Assembly: GCA_020726505.1 (NCBI GenBank)
Contig: JAHLEZ010000002.1
Coordinates: forward strand, 1,860,001 to 1,924,000
Direction of reading: 5' to 3'
Length of the DNA stretch: 64,000 bases
Origin: Leptodontidium sp. MPI-SDFR-AT-0119
Taxonomy: Eukaryota; Ascomycota; Leotiomycetes; Helotiales; Leptodontidiaceae
Part shown: positions 47,226-59,489 of the stretch, one piece after another
How the letters are laid out: each line of letters opens with the position of its first letter
How positions within the stretch are numbered: the first letter of the stretch is position 1
Notes under the pieces: model-generated
The model's input: only the letters and a program-made list of their open reading frames with translations
Told to the model about the DNA's origin: nothing
Databases searched by the model: none
Program-made: the position numbers and the translations under genes

Positions 47226-47575
47226 TGTCAACATGCCTACCTCGGAACTTAGGCACTGTTTGCTGCAAAGCTACGCTCCTTACATGACAAGTCAGCTCGT
47301 CATATCTAAATTTATGGTAGTGGTAAGGTGCACCATGGATGTTGAGCATAAGAATGCCATCGGTGTGGAGTCAACCAGACCTCGCCGAATGAGTCACTAC
47401 GAGTGAACGACATATACTTTAATTCGGTGACACCTGCTGTTCGCATGGCCTACCTTTGACAACTTCAGCGATGTGAAATCTGAACCAAGCTTTTTCCACA
47501 ACCAAACAGCACTCAAGGCGTCATTTACCGTACCGTCTATGTCTCGGCCCACCACTGCTGCAACACAGTAGCAAG
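47226..47575. other. Intergenic region
   Basis: 3' flank of the caspase-like gene and promoter of the 47576 gene. No other feature seen. Confidence 0.5.
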
Positions 47576-48127
47576 ATGGAAACGGACCCATTTGAAGAAC
47601 TCCAGCGTCTCGACGAACTCTCGCGCCTAGCCGACAACGCATCTGCGACGAAATTTAATCTCCCTACGTCCGCTGAAGTCTCTCGCTGGGTACAACTGTT
47701 CAAATACGCACCCCACGAAGCCAACGCCTTGCTCATCGCCCATCGTCTCGATATAGATCGCACACCTACTTCTGACGAACACTGGGAACTTGTCCGCGAG
47801 GAGCGCGAGAAAGCCGGTTATGATCGCGAGGCCTACGAACACTCCCTGCTCTTGAAGGATGTGTTGAAGAGCCAGAGTACGGTTGTCACTGATAAGGAGG
47901 GGAAGAGGTGGACACTGTATCGATTGAGTGGAGTGTTAGAGAGCGAGGAGAATGTTAGGGGGATTTGTGGGGTGGAGGAGGCGTTGAAGGTTACGAAGGG
48001 AGAGGGGGAGGATGGGCGAGAGACAGATTTTGTTTGGGTTGATGCGCAAGGCTCGGTCAAAGTTGAGAGGTGGGTTGCTGAATGGGGTGTTCTGGGAAAG
48101 GGGAATGCGAAGGTTGCAAAGGCTTGA
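47576..48127 (+). CDS. Conserved-looking hypothetical protein (183 aa)
   Basis: Single exon from ATG 47576 (METDPFEELQRLDELSRLAD). The protein is soluble and helical with a balanced charge, and includes EANALLIAHRLDIDRTPTSD and HWELVREEREKAGYDREAYE, then HSLLLKDVLKSQSTVVTDKE. It has no signal peptide or membrane helix. I do not recognise a family. The regular coding composition and ATG context support a gene. The antisense frames here are shadows. Confidence 0.75.
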   Translation: METDPFEELQRLDELSRLADNASATKFNLPTSAEVSRWVQLFKYAPHEANALLIAHRLDIDRTPTSDEHWELVREEREKAGYDREAYEHSLLLKDVLKSQSTVVTDKEGKRWTLYRLSGVLESEENVRGICGVEEALKVTKGEGEDGRETDFVWVDAQGSVKVERWVAEWGVLGKGNAKVAKA

Positions 48128-48516
48128 CCTATAAGCACGAGCGATGAAGGGATAGAAATTGGAGCAGTTCTTTTTGGACCAATGACGTACTTGTGCTCTA
48201 ACAATGATGCTACAATACACCAAGCGAATAGAATAAACTGTCGACACAACATCCTGGCCTAGAATTTAACTTCAGCCCCCGGTTTCATAAAATCTACGGC
48301 TCTTTCAAGAACGGCAACAGGTCAAATCAGACTCGTCGACTGTCGCCGACTCGACTTAAGACTGATGTGTTGTCACCCCAAGTTGAAACTAATTTTGTTC
48401 ACCAATTCCAGAATTTTCGCCGTTCAATCGTTTGTCCTTCCATGCATTACTTCAAATTTGATTCCATCACAATTTGAAACTCTGTCAGTCTCCTCTAGAC
48501 ACCGAAACGTGAACAA
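48128..48516. other. Intergenic region
   Basis: 3' flank of the hypothetical gene and promoter of the C2H2 gene. No other feature seen. Confidence 0.5.
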
Positions 48517-49482
48517 ATGGATAGAGGTAAGCAACGCAGACACCCAAAAGATTAGAACGGCGAAGATGTTACATCAAATCTACCCATTCTATTAGTATCA
48601 GGTCATGGAGGTGACTGGCACGGGCAATCATATGAAACTATGGGGTTATAAACAGAACTAGAAGAGTTCTAACCTAAGTCTATAGGAGGGAACGGGCAGG
48701 GTTCCGCTTATGGCTTTTCAGCACCAGACGAGGCCGGATGGGATACATCCAGCATCTCCTCCTTCGCTTCTCCAAGCCAGCATTTCGCTACAAATGCGTA
48801 TGTTCAACTAAATTTCTCTTGTTTGCCATGCTGATATTGAAATTGAGATCTCCTACGAATGAAAACCTCACCTGCCTCATTCCTCAATGCACTGCCAACC
48901 CATTCACCAGACGAGCGGACCTTGCCCGACAATATGAAACATGTCCACGGACAACCCGCAGACCAGTTTCTCTGTTCTTACAGGTCTTGTGCGCGTAGCA
49001 GAGAGGGCGAGGAATTCACACGCAAAGATCATTTCCGCGACCATCTCCGCAGCTACCACCTCGAAGATATCGGTGTTAATAAAGGACTGAGAAATCCGAG
49101 GACGGAGGAGCAGAAGGAATTGCTGGCATCGCGAAGAATCGACGCCAAGTGGTGGACCTGTGCCAAATGCCTTGTTAGACGATCGGTGAAAGTGGATGGT
49201 TGGGATTGCCCCAGCTGCAAAGTTCCTTGTGAGATGGAAAGAAAGGAAGCTCGCCTAAAGATATCGAAACCAGCAGATGACATGACAGGATACGATCAGG
49301 AGCAAGATTCAACATTCCCAGACATGTGTGCGCCTAGTTCTGATTATTCCCAAATGGGGATACACTGTGATGTATGCAATGGTACAGCATGGGTGGACGA
49401 TGGTTATGGAGAGTGGCAACCATGTGCGGCTTGTTTGGAGGATCACGACCTGGGGGTTGGGAGTGAACGAAAATGGCAGTAA
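48517..49482 (+). pseudogene. C2H2 zinc-finger protein, frameshifted
   Basis: Probable exons: 48517..48526, 48602..48610 (tentative), 48686..48797 and 48848..49482. The start MDRG|.. then reads GNGQGSAYGFSAPDEAGWDT into the finger (TCLIPQCTANPFTRRADLAR). At about 48930 the frame must shift (one base missing) to give NMKHVHGQPADQFLCSYRSC, then FTRKDHFRDHLRSYHLEDIG, KWWTCAKC, WDCPSC and CDVCNGTAWVDDGYGEWQPC. The paired-finger arrangement with 'RKDHFRDH..YH.ED' recurs in unnamed fungal C2H2 proteins. Read without the shift, the frame ends soon after in a stop. The 9-nt second exon is doubtful, so the 5' structure is uncertain. Either a pseudogene or a sequencing error. Confidence 0.65.
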
Positions 49483-50294
49483 TGATAACCTGTAACATTT
49501 CAGGTGTTTCTAGTCTCTATCTGCGACAGTGAGATCTGTATTTTGCTCTATGACTCTTCACTTCTTTTTTGTCTTGCGCGTTTACCACATTCTGGATATT
49601 TTATACGGCAGAAGTTTTCTTCGCCAACTATTTCTGTGTCGTTTTTATACATGCTTGCCGGTTTAGGACTCGTATTTGCCAGCTAGCATGAGAAGAGATA
49701 GATTTGATTCCTGAATTCATATTGAAGCCAATTTAACTAATGAGACAATAACTTTCTAAGTTCCAAGTCAGTATACCCCATATTCGCACCTCCAGTCTCA
49801 TCTCAGTGTTTGCTCTTACAGTCGAGGAGAGAAGCTCCAACAGGGGAGGTTCTGACAAGAACTTTTAGCTATAATCCCACTGCTGTCCCAATATCAAATC
49901 CTGATAGTTTACACGCCATAGGTGATATGATCTGCAGTTGATGTTGGTCTTCTGATCGGCCCGCTCGACCGTTACTGGCTCCTGAGCGGCTCGTATGTTC
50001 CAATCACTTGCCAACGAGCAGCCATTCATGCACGATCCCCTCTTATCTTTCGAAAAGGGCCACATAATTGTCACTCTCCCCGCAGGCAAGAGCGATGTTT
50101 TGGTCGTGCGACTATTGATAGCGCATGATGTGCTGTTCAACTTGTGCCAAAGTCATATTTACCACCTCTCCCAATTTGAACATACACCTTGAGAACACTC
50201 TTTCCTTCATATCCAACTAAAGCAAAAGCTGTCTTAAACCTCAAAGCTCTCTACACAAACCTCTTATTCCAAGTCATCGTCCCAATTCGCGAAA
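49483..50294. other. Intergenic region
   Basis: Between two C2H2-type loci. No supported ORF. Confidence 0.5.
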
Positions 50295-50675
50295 ATGGCG
50301 ACTCATGGCGGCCCACCACTTCCTCCTCCTCGTGGCTCTTTCCGCAGAGCCGAACCTCCAATGCAACGATTGAGCAGTCAATTTTGCATCCCAGCTGATT
50401 GTGAGCGCTATCTCAACATCAACAGCACGCTCCAAACTCCAAATATCTCAGCTATCGAAGATGATGATATTCGCGATCGCGACCGCAGTCACAGCCGCCA
50501 CCGTGAGTCCTATCATGAGGACCTTGGAGTCGCGAGGGGACGCCGCACTCGTAAGGATCACTATCGTGACCACCACAGAGACTACGCTGTTGACGATAAC
50601 TTCATCGTTCGTCTTGACGAACGTATGGAGCATGTGGGCTTTAGAGGAAGGTGGATGGTGCAGGGCAGTAGGTGA
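50295..50675 (+). pseudogene. Degenerate relative of the C2H2 gene (126 codons)
   Basis: Starts MATHGGPPLPPPRGSFRRAE. The segment RRTRKDHYRDHHRDYAVDDN matches the layout of FTRKDHFRDHLRSYHLEDIG in the upstream gene, but the expected Cys of a following 'WWxC..C' finger is missing in this frame; a frame 1 base away reads WCRAVGDCKEKKTHL. The simplest view is a duplicated and decayed neighbour. A short functional ORF cannot be excluded. Confidence 0.45.
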
Positions 50676-51922
50676 TTGCAAGGAAAAGAAGACGCATCTG
50701 CTGAGAGATTCGGAGCTCAATCCTAGGCCGGGAAGAACTTCCTGTTTCCCAGTAGGAATAGGTCTCGTGCAAGTGGGCTCATTGATTTTTATTTTGGGAT
50801 CTGATCGTATCGTGTGGACTTTCCTTGGGGATGCTTATGAGTCCATCAGAGCATGGGGGCGAGTCGCTACGAAGTTAAGCAAGTTCAATGAGGCATGCAT
50901 CCCCCCTCTTTTGCCACTGGCCAACACGACTGTTCCGGATGATAGCGAATTGAATCTTTTAACTTCTTCAAGTCTGTATATAGATACATATTCTCTTACA
51001 ATTTTTCCTATTTAAGTGGCAATTAATGACTGATGTATGTATGAGTTTGTCTATGATCTTTTGATGTGTCAAAATGTTGACTGTTTCGAGGATGAGAACA
51101 GTAATTGCGAAGTCGACAAGCAACCAAACTTAGTCATTAAAAACCATAGAAACCACAGCTTGAACCCAACCACACTCAGCTATCTGCTGCGCAAACTGAT
51201 GTGCTGAAGCGTTTGTCAGGTCATGTGGCTTGAAGTTGGGCAGCAGTGCATTTCTAAATCTCTAATCGGTTGGTAATGGTTAGGCAAACGCAAGGTATCC
51301 AATTGTGGCGTTCGACAACATGCGGCTCCTGTATACACCGCATGCAAGATGCGGCCAGCGCTGTGTGATTGTTATGTGGAATATTTGTGTGGGTGTACTA
51401 TGATGACTGAGGAATCCGGGTCACGGACGACTCACATCTCGCTGATCTTGTCCCCCTTCACTCTTCATCTTGGTCTTTATACCGATAAAGCTCCCTCAGC
51501 ATCGCAATCCGCGCTGAAGATAAATTAGTCAAATCTTCTCCATCAGCATTGGAATGGACAATGTAGGAAATCTCTTAACGGCAAACGTGCCGGATCCCAT
51601 ACAAAACGTCACCCTCCACCTCCATCGTGCCTCGCCAGGGGACAGGAAAGAACGTCCAGCAACAACTGATTCAAACTTGACCGGCTCGACAAGCAAGCAA
51701 CACAAGTAATCAAATAAGGGTCATCCTCGTGCCGAGAGAAAGTCGGTACGACTGAACGAGGTCTAACTCCCTGCAGGACTGCGAGACCCACAAATTCCCC
51801 CCTACCACTAAAAAAAGCTGTGGCAGACCTCATTCCTTGACACACGTGAATAGAACGTGACTTAGTTAAAGGACTTCCGAGCTCGACTAGTCCGAACGCT
51901 TCGCGTTCGGCCTAGTCTCGAG
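50676..51922. other. Intergenic region
   Basis: No supported gene. The right end carries the hairpin described separately (51879-51925). Confidence 0.5.
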
Positions 51923-51925
51923 CTC
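51879..51925. repeat. Near-perfect palindrome at the edge of the MITE-like element
   Basis: GAGCTCGACTAGTCCGAACGC is followed by TTC and then by its near reverse complement (GCGTTCGGCCTAGTCTCGAG). Arms are about 21-23 bases. It overlaps the first bases of the terminal inverted repeat. Confidence 0.7.
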
Positions 51926-52168
51926 GGGGGCGGAATTAAGTTGCCGATTTTGGCAGATGTCCAGGTTTCAATCAATCGCAAGATTGGCACATATCAGCAT
52001 AATAATTTGGCAATATAACTTTGAAAATCGTTGAACGATGTATTTCCCTAGGCCTCCAAGTTATCTTTAATCAATTCGATAAATTTTAAATCGAGAAATA
52101 AAAGTTTGAAAAGGCTGAGTTAGGCGTTCTCGCTTGCTGAAATCGGCAACTTAATTCCGCCCCCGAGA
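51923..52168. mobile_element. MITE-like element with 28-bp terminal inverted repeats
   Basis: Exact 28-bp inverted repeats (51923-51950 and 52141-52168; begin CTCGGGGGCGGAATTAAG) flank an AT-rich 190-bp interior with no ORF, total 246 bp. This fits a miniature inverted-repeat transposable element mobilised in trans. AG occurs on both sides, but a target-site duplication longer than that is not evident. Confidence 0.75.
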
Positions 52169-53434
52169 GCGAGGTAAGGAAAATAAATAGGGAGCACAAG
52201 TATAAGCATTAGAACTAGAATTAGTTAAAGATTTCTCTCGGTTACAGTGGCGAGCGAAGCGCGGACACTTCTAGTTGTTATTGTTCGAGCGCCCAGGGAA
52301 TGTTATTTCGATGCTGCACGTGATCTTCATGCAACCTGTCGTCCTGGGTTGAACGAGTGTGAGATTGTTGGATCTTGAGAACGGAGATGTAGTGATGACC
52401 AATACATTGGAGACCGTGGTGAAAGTTTGAGCAGACTTTCACGGTTAAGGTACTACGATTGTGGAGCCGCTTAAAGAGATCAGTATCGCGACGATAATAT
52501 GTGGCACGAGGACGGCCAGTCTCCACGTCACTACCCCTAAGATGACAGAGGATCGTATATGCTGACGTATCCATGTAAAGCCTTTGGGTAGTTTGCAGCT
52601 TTTATGGTCCGAAGAGAAGGGGAAGAGGTGGGTGCTCGAGTTTAGGATTTCATGAGGTGATCATGTTGGACACTATGCCAGTTTACAGTGTACAGGAGGC
52701 ATACGCCCACGTGGCTTTGCCCTGTTCATTTACTTATTTAAATATTTGAATTGTTTCAACTGTCTCATCTCGTCAGTGCTATTCTCGTTTGATAAGTTTG
52801 TCTTGGTAGCATTGTTTATTTCCGAAAATCGGCGTTGGGATGTATCAAAATGTTCTTCGGGGGTTTTCATATTTATGACCCTTATGAATAGATAGGCTTA
52901 TTTTTACAATTGGTGGATTACGATGCAATTATCAAGATCATCATTTGCGATTGTGTTTCAAATAAAATTCCTTCGTTTACACATTCGATTCAGCAACCAC
53001 AACACAGAATCGAGAATTATCACGTGTGCAGCACATTCCTCACCAGTACCCACTTGTAACTTCCGGCAACCAGGAAACAGAAATCCCATAAATGATTAAA
53101 CTCCATCAGACTCTATGAGTTTCCGGGTTTCCAGTCTATGCAACATGATGCATCATGCACAGGAATCGCCGTGGTGACCCTCACCGCCAATAAGGGGCTT
53201 CTCGCTTAAGCTCCTGACCCATAGTTCGTACACGTCAACTTACTTGATCCTGCAGCTTGCATCAGCTAACGACGTGTACTCCACTTCCCCCAGTTTAACA
53301 TCAGACAGATTTCCAACTTTCTCTAAACCTTCATCTTCATTCTCAACCATCTGCATTTTCCATTCTCTGTATCAAATTTGAACTTTTGCAGGGGCTTTTG
53401 CCCAAGACACTGCGTTGCTTTAGAGGGGCACATC
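52169..53434. other. Intergenic region
   Basis: No supported gene. Pyrimidine-rich leader from about 53280 into the HET gene. Confidence 0.5.
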
Positions 53435-55218
53435 ATGCGACTAATTAACACTTCTACTTTACTTCTTCATGAGTTTTCTGGTAGCAATGTACCTTTGTAT
53501 GCAATTCTTTCTCATCGATGGGAGGATTCGGAAGTGACCTTTGAGGATTTGAGGGGTGGGAAAGGCCCCGATCGAGCGGGGTGGAGGAAGATCACTGGAT
53601 GCTGCTCACAAGCGGCTAGAGATGGCTGGGAATACGTGGTCAGTACATACAACCCATTTACAAAAACTTTTTAGCTCGGAGTCTATTAAGGAGGTTGAGA
53701 TGGCAGCTGACTGACGAGATACAGTGGATTGACTCCTGTTGCATCGATAAAAGCAGCAGCTCTGAGCTCTCAGAAGCCCTTAATTCCATGTTTTCCTGGT
53801 ACCGGTTTGCGCAAATATGCTATGTCTATCTCTCTGACGTCCCATCAGCCGATGATGACCATTTCGGCCCGGAATCCCATTTCAGGAACAGCAAGTGGTT
53901 CCATCGTGGCTGGACATTGCAAGAACTTCTCGCGCCGACGAGAGTGGAATTCTACTCCCAGGACTGGGTTGAGTTTGGTACTAAGTCCAGTTTGGAAGAA
54001 TTGATCAGCGTGATTACAGGCATCACGCACTTGTTTCACTATGACGAAGCTTGTGTGGCGCAGAAGATGTCTTGGGCTGCCCACCGGGAGACGACGAGGG
54101 AAGAAGACCAGGCGTATTGCTTGATGGGATTGTTTGACGTCAATATGGCTACTTTGTATGGTGAAGGGGCAACAAAAGCCTTCATTCGGCTTCAGCAGGA
54201 GATCATCAACAAAACTGATGACGAGTCGATATTCGCATGGAATCATCGTCTTGGTTATGGTGGTGGGTTGCTGGCTGATTCTCCAGCATTCTTCGCCGAG
54301 TCCGGGGATGTCAGAAGAGGATTATTCGACGCTGGGAGACCACCTCATTCGATGACCAACAAGGGCCTGAGGTTGGAGCTAATACTCTTGCCGCAGCAGG
54401 ATCCTGAAATGGAGGCTCTTTTTCTGGCTCCGTTGAATTGCACACGGGAAGGAAGTAAGAAGAATTTTGTTGCTCTCCAGATTACCAAGTCGGGTACAGG
54501 ATATTCTCGGGAAGGTGTATTCCAAACGCCAGAATGGGAAGGCAAGAGACTGAATCCAATGATCACCTATCGGGGGAAAAAACCACTGTTTGGACAACGG
54601 ACAGTGATCTTCATCAAACCGTATCTAGAAGAGTCCCCAGACCTGAATTTCCTCAAGGGCGTACAGAGCAAGATCCTGGTTCCAACACTTTCATTGCTTG
54701 AGTGCGGGTTTTCTCCATCGCAGCGGTCTAACCTCACCGATGACTGCTGTTGGAAACAAGACGATGCAGACTCACCGCTCATGAGAAAAGTCGTGCAGAG
54801 TGGGGAAGTCGCCGAGCTATTCTTCACCAACGAAGATTTTGGAATTTTCGCCCTGGTTTTGGGTATGCACGAAAGTCGTATTTGGCTTGACATCGTGAAG
54901 CCTATTAACCAGGCTCGCAACTTGGGAATGGCCGAGTTTCCCGATATTTCAAATTTGATATCCGGGCCAAGAGTTGATCGTATCTCGCGGTGGTTATTGA
55001 ATGGACAATCGGTGTCTGCTGCGGTTAAAATCGCTGTCGTGGGTGGGATGCAGGCGTATAAAGTTGATGTAACGGTTGGTTCTGGGGGTGAGCTGAGGTG
55101 GCCGGAGAGGAGAATTGCGGAGAATGAGTTGAAAGCGAGGTGGAAGAGAGACAAGCAAGCTTCTCAGCAGATACGAGATGGTAGGGGAAGGCAGACTCGA
55201 CCGAAGCAACTCGGTTAA
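53435..55218 (+). CDS. HET-domain (heterokaryon incompatibility) protein (565 aa)
   Basis: Two exons, 53435..53638 and 53725..55218; the 86-nt intron joins GWEYV|WIDSCCIDK exactly at the conserved HET block. Starts MRLINTSTLLLHEFSGSNVP. HET signatures in order: LYAILSHRWEDSEVTFEDL, GWEYVWIDSCCIDKSSSSEL, then YVYLSDV and WFHRGWTLQELLAPTRVEFY and EEDQAYCLMGLFDVNMATLY. This is the HET-E/HET-D-like version of the domain with its long conserved 'GWTLQELLAP' block. HET proteins trigger cell death on non-self fusion in filamentous ascomycetes. No NACHT, WD40 or ankyrin region follows; the C-terminal ~300 residues are unassigned. Frame intact. Confidence 0.93.
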
Positions 55219-56647
55219 GACCTCCGTTGGGTTGTCTTGCTAAGATCCAGTCATGGATTTTTTTGGACTGAGAAACGTGATATCGACAGTACCACAGATA
55301 ACAGCATCGCAATGCAGAAATTTTGGACAATATTGATCCTCCATTGATAGATTTTTATGACTCGCAAGAATAGGTTAGACGGTTTTCAGAGCGAACTTGC
55401 GTTTCAAAGGATGAAAGGATTCCACCAAGGTTTGTCGATTTACTAATTCTACGCTAGCAAGCGGTTCCATTCTTTTGTCAGGTCTTACAAATCTAAAATG
55501 TATGTCAGACTGTTGCATCCGTAGTTAAGATCTTGTGTTGGTTGGGGCTGGGATATGAGTTTTCTGGGCGCATGATATCCCCGAAGCCGAGCTGACGTGA
55601 CGAGCAAGTTGATCAGCATTAAAATGAAAGGCTCACGTGAATTATCGTCGTCCAAATGCAGCCACCGAAGCCAAATATTTCATAAAGGCGTCCCAATAAA
55701 CGCTTTCCAATCATAAAACTGTGAGGCAAATTGCAACTTCATCCTGCAATTTTCCCCCATCCCATTTCCAAGCTTGGAGGGGTGTGTTTGAGGCGGTTCC
55801 CGTGCTGCATAGACCTGCGGCTGACTCTTGCAGAAGGATTCTCTCCAAGCTTTAATTTCCACTATTGCATTTCTTCCTTCCTCAACCCGAAGCCAAAGGA
55901 ACTCGCCTTCGATTACTGAATCTTAGCAACAGCGATGAACTGTCGATGAAATGCTTTGAACCAAAAACTTGTATCATCCGTTCTATATTACTCGATTTTC
56001 CAAGAAACTCAGCGGCGCACCGCTTACAATTCTGGAAACGAGAAACCAATCGAGGAAACGAATCGGCCGGCGCGCTTCCACTTGTAGAAAGTGATGCAGT
56101 GTGGCTGCTTGAACACACGTGAGATTCTTGACGTGGAGTAAATCTTATGGACGGATTTTCCAAGCGAAAACGGTGAGAATGCCCAGACTCCTATGGGGAG
56201 GTGTCTTTTGTCAGGGGGCTCAGCCGCTTATGGTGATCCTTCCCCTATTCCCTCGCTAAGCCTCGCTAATGCTCTTTCAATTGGTAGGATTACATCAGAT
56301 GGACCGAGAGCCCCAGGATTTGATTTGGCCAGTTAACGGTGGCTCCGAAGCCAAGAATAAAATTGGATGTCTTTTGGCCCATTTGGGCTGCAAGGCTGAG
56401 GCCAAGACGCACGCCCGTTGACATTCTAGCGTTGGGGGGTATGTGCGGGGCGTTTGTCTTACACAACAATACCACAAGCTTGAAATTAAACCCAGATTCA
56501 GATCCTTGGTGAGTCCTGATCTCCCAGACCCATGTTGGTGGGTCTTGGAAGGTGTCTTCTCACAAAAGGATCGGTCTTTCCCTCTCAAATTCTCTCATTA
56601 TCGCTCGTCATTCCTCAGTTAATGTGTATTTCTTCCTTCGTTTCAAC
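55219..56647. other. Intergenic region
   Basis: 3' flank of the HET gene and promoter/leader of the oxidase. Pyrimidine-rich near 56570-56640. No supported gene. Confidence 0.5.
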
Positions 56648-59040
56648 ATGAAGCACAGCTTTCTTTCGCTTGGCCTACTGGTCACATCTTTAACTTCATT
56701 TGTCCTGGCTACCTATAAAAATTCCGAGGGCGTCGATTGTGAGAAAACGGTCATATTCCCAATCACACTGACATGGGAGAGAGGTTCCCCAGATGGCTTC
56801 GAGAGGGATATGATCTTCATAAACGGCCACTATCCAGGACCAACTTTGAACATCGAAGAAGGAGATAATGTGGAAGTATGTTGTCAGCATCAAGTGGTCT
56901 TGCGCTAGCTGACAGGTACAGTTCGTCGTGTACAACAAACTCCCATACAACACGACAATTCATTTCCACGGCATCGAGTACGTACAAAGTTTCGAAGCTT
57001 GTTGACCTGTGACTAACATCATACAGACAATTGAATACCCCTTGGTCTGGTACGATGATTCTCTTGCCGAGCTTCAATGTGTTTACTAACCTACCGGATA
57101 GATGGTGTTCCTGGCCTAACTCAAACTGGTATCCCTCCCGGAGAATCTTTTGTGTACAAGTGGACAGCTACACAGTACGGCACGTATTGGTATCACGGTC
57201 ACTACAGAGGACAGCTCGAAGATGGACTGTATGGGGCAATTAATATCAAGTACGTTTTGAATAATTCTCATGCCTCTCCAATGGGATTGTACCCAAAACT
57301 GACCTCCATAGACCGAAGGGAGGAACACCTCACCCCTTGGGCAAGATATCAAACTCCAGCAAAGATCTGCATCAACTAGAGAAAGCACTGGATGCCGCTC
57401 AGCCTGTACTTCTTTCGGACTGGAGCCATTTCACAAGCCAGGAGTTGACACAAGTCGCCGAAGACGCGAATATCGATCAACTGTGAGGGCACATCATTCC
57501 TTCACAAATGGTGGAGAAACTGACACTTCCCGTCTAGATGCGGGGATTCCATTCTGATCAACGGAAAAGGTTCGGTGAATTGTCCTGGAGTGCCCTTTTT
57601 AATGTCCCTGATACCACCACCTCTACTTTCCCTCTTCGCGAGCGGGAACTTGACCGACAAGGGATGCATTCCTCTCTCCAATACCTTAGCACAGACTACC
57701 CAGCCTAAGAATCTTGATCTGGTGCCGCATGGGATGTACGAAGGTTGCAACGCAACAACGTCGGAGCCAGCTGTCATTGAAGCCAATCCTGGCACCGGGT
57801 GGATCGGACTGAATTTCATCAGCACTGCCAGTATTCAAGAACTTGTCGGTATGTTGCATGAAGAGGAGCAGTATTTAGTACCCTGCTGATGGTCTTTCAA
57901 GTGTCCATCGATGATCATCCAATGTGGCTGTATGCCATCGACGGTCGCTATGTAGAGCCGCAATTGGTTGATGTAAGTGACCGTTCCTAACGCTGAGAAT
58001 TTGCTGACAAAATGTTAGGCCATGACATTCTCACACGGTAGTCGACACTCAGTCATGGTGCAGCTAAACAAGCCAGCCCGAGACTACACGATTCGGCTTG
58101 CGGGATCTGGTCTGAACCAGAAAGTCTTCACAACTGGAATTCTCTCGTACAGAGGCGGCGATCATTCAAATATCCCTAATGCTTCTATCAACTACTCTGG
58201 GGCCAATACCACTGCTAGCGTCAGATACCTCAATGACCATACTGTTGTTCCATTTCCACCCGTCCACCCGGCTGGGACTGTCGATCAAACAATCAAGCTT
58301 CTCTTGAATCGTACCGGTGCCGTTTGGCAGTGGTCTTTGAATGAGAACAACATCTTCAATGCGGCTTATGAAGATATCAACCCATTGCTGTACAACCCAA
58401 ATGGGTTGCAGAACACTGGCCTGACAGTCACGACGAAGAATAACACTTGGGTGGACCTCATCTTTGTTGTCACTATCACTGGTGGACTGCAGCCCCCGCA
58501 TCCTATTCACAAGCATTCCAACAAGGCACATATCATTGTGAGTAGTGCAACAAAGTTTCAAATATCCGTTTTAAAGCCAAGTTCTAATTATTGTGTTTTT
58601 GTAGGGCCTTGGTACGGGTGAGTTCAACTACACCGATGTGGCTGAGGCGATGCAATACATTCCAGAGAGCTTCAATCTCGACAACCCGCCATACAGAGAC
58701 GGATTCTATACACTTCCTCTGCAAACAGCCTCGACTTGGATGGCCGTACGGTACAAGGTCGAGAATCCAGGTGTAAGTGTTCTTCGCCTTGCTCGCCTGT
58801 TTTTGAAAACATAAGCTAACGGCGATTCGTAGCCATTCTTGTTGCATTGCCACATCAACCCGCATTTGACAGGCGGAATGAGGTGAGTGACTCACAGTTA
58901 AAAACTTTCATTCGATCACAGCTGACATCCCATTCTTCAGTGTTGCCATTCTTGATGGCTATGATGCTTGGCCAGTCGTACCAACGGAGTATCAACCAGG
59001 TGGAAATGGTGGAGAAATATCACAACAACCAACAGCTTAA
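56648..59040 (+). CDS. Multicopper oxidase, Abr1/laccase-like (614 aa)
   Basis: Eleven exons: 56648..56875, 56922..56977, 57027..57049, 57102..57249, 57312..57482, 57538..57848, 57902..57972, 58019..58537, 58605..58772, 58833..58882, 58941..59040; total 1845 nt, in frame. Starts MKHSFLSLGLLVTSLTSFVL, a signal peptide. All four copper motifs are present: HFHG (residues 90-93), WYHGHY (132-137), HPIHKHSNKAHII (497-509) and HCHINPHL with a Met four residues beyond the last His (residue 581) as the type-1 axial position. The family oxidises phenols, metals or pigment precursors with O2. The 'HCHINPHLTGGMSVAILDG' end resembles conidial-pigment Abr1-type and Fet3-like oxidases. Secreted or wall-bound. 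Includes a 23-nt microexon. Convergent with an MFS transporter. Confidence 0.93.
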
Positions 59041-59489
59041 TCTCAACAACGGGAGTTTCCTTGCACAAATATTTATCTTCATCTTATACTGTTAATATAA
59101 TTACTTCACGCAATGAGGAGTGGCGATTAACCTAGCCGGCAACCATGGTCGTGCTCACTTTATCTACCCGATTTTGTTACTGAACTGGAGCGGGATCCTG
59201 AAATAAATTGTTTCGAGTCTACCAATGTTTGTTTTGTGTAAAATTTATTTATTTTGATCTCAATCGCTCAGACCATTGCAAATGTCAAGTTCTCTAAAAA
59301 TTAAATGAAGGACTTGGCCAAAATATCCCGCGGGGTAAGACCAGGAAAGAGTTTTGGAAATACTCTCATACTAACTAGATGATGTTCGACCGACTGTTAA
59401 CTTACTGTTGTCGTCTTTCACTCAGCTCTCCTCGTAAGCTCCTCAGACAACCAGTCTACCGTTAACGCCACTCGAAAGGAAGCCCTTCC
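59041..59489. other. Convergent intergenic region
   Basis: 3' flanks of the oxidase and the transporter. No other feature seen. Confidence 0.5.

Noticed and set aside
49990..50192. Short plus ORF of 65 codons between the C2H2 loci
   Set aside because: No coding-like composition beyond chance, and no neighbouring exon signals.
51609..51845. Minus ORF of 78 codons next to the MITE
   Set aside because: Random-like composition, no motif or splice support.
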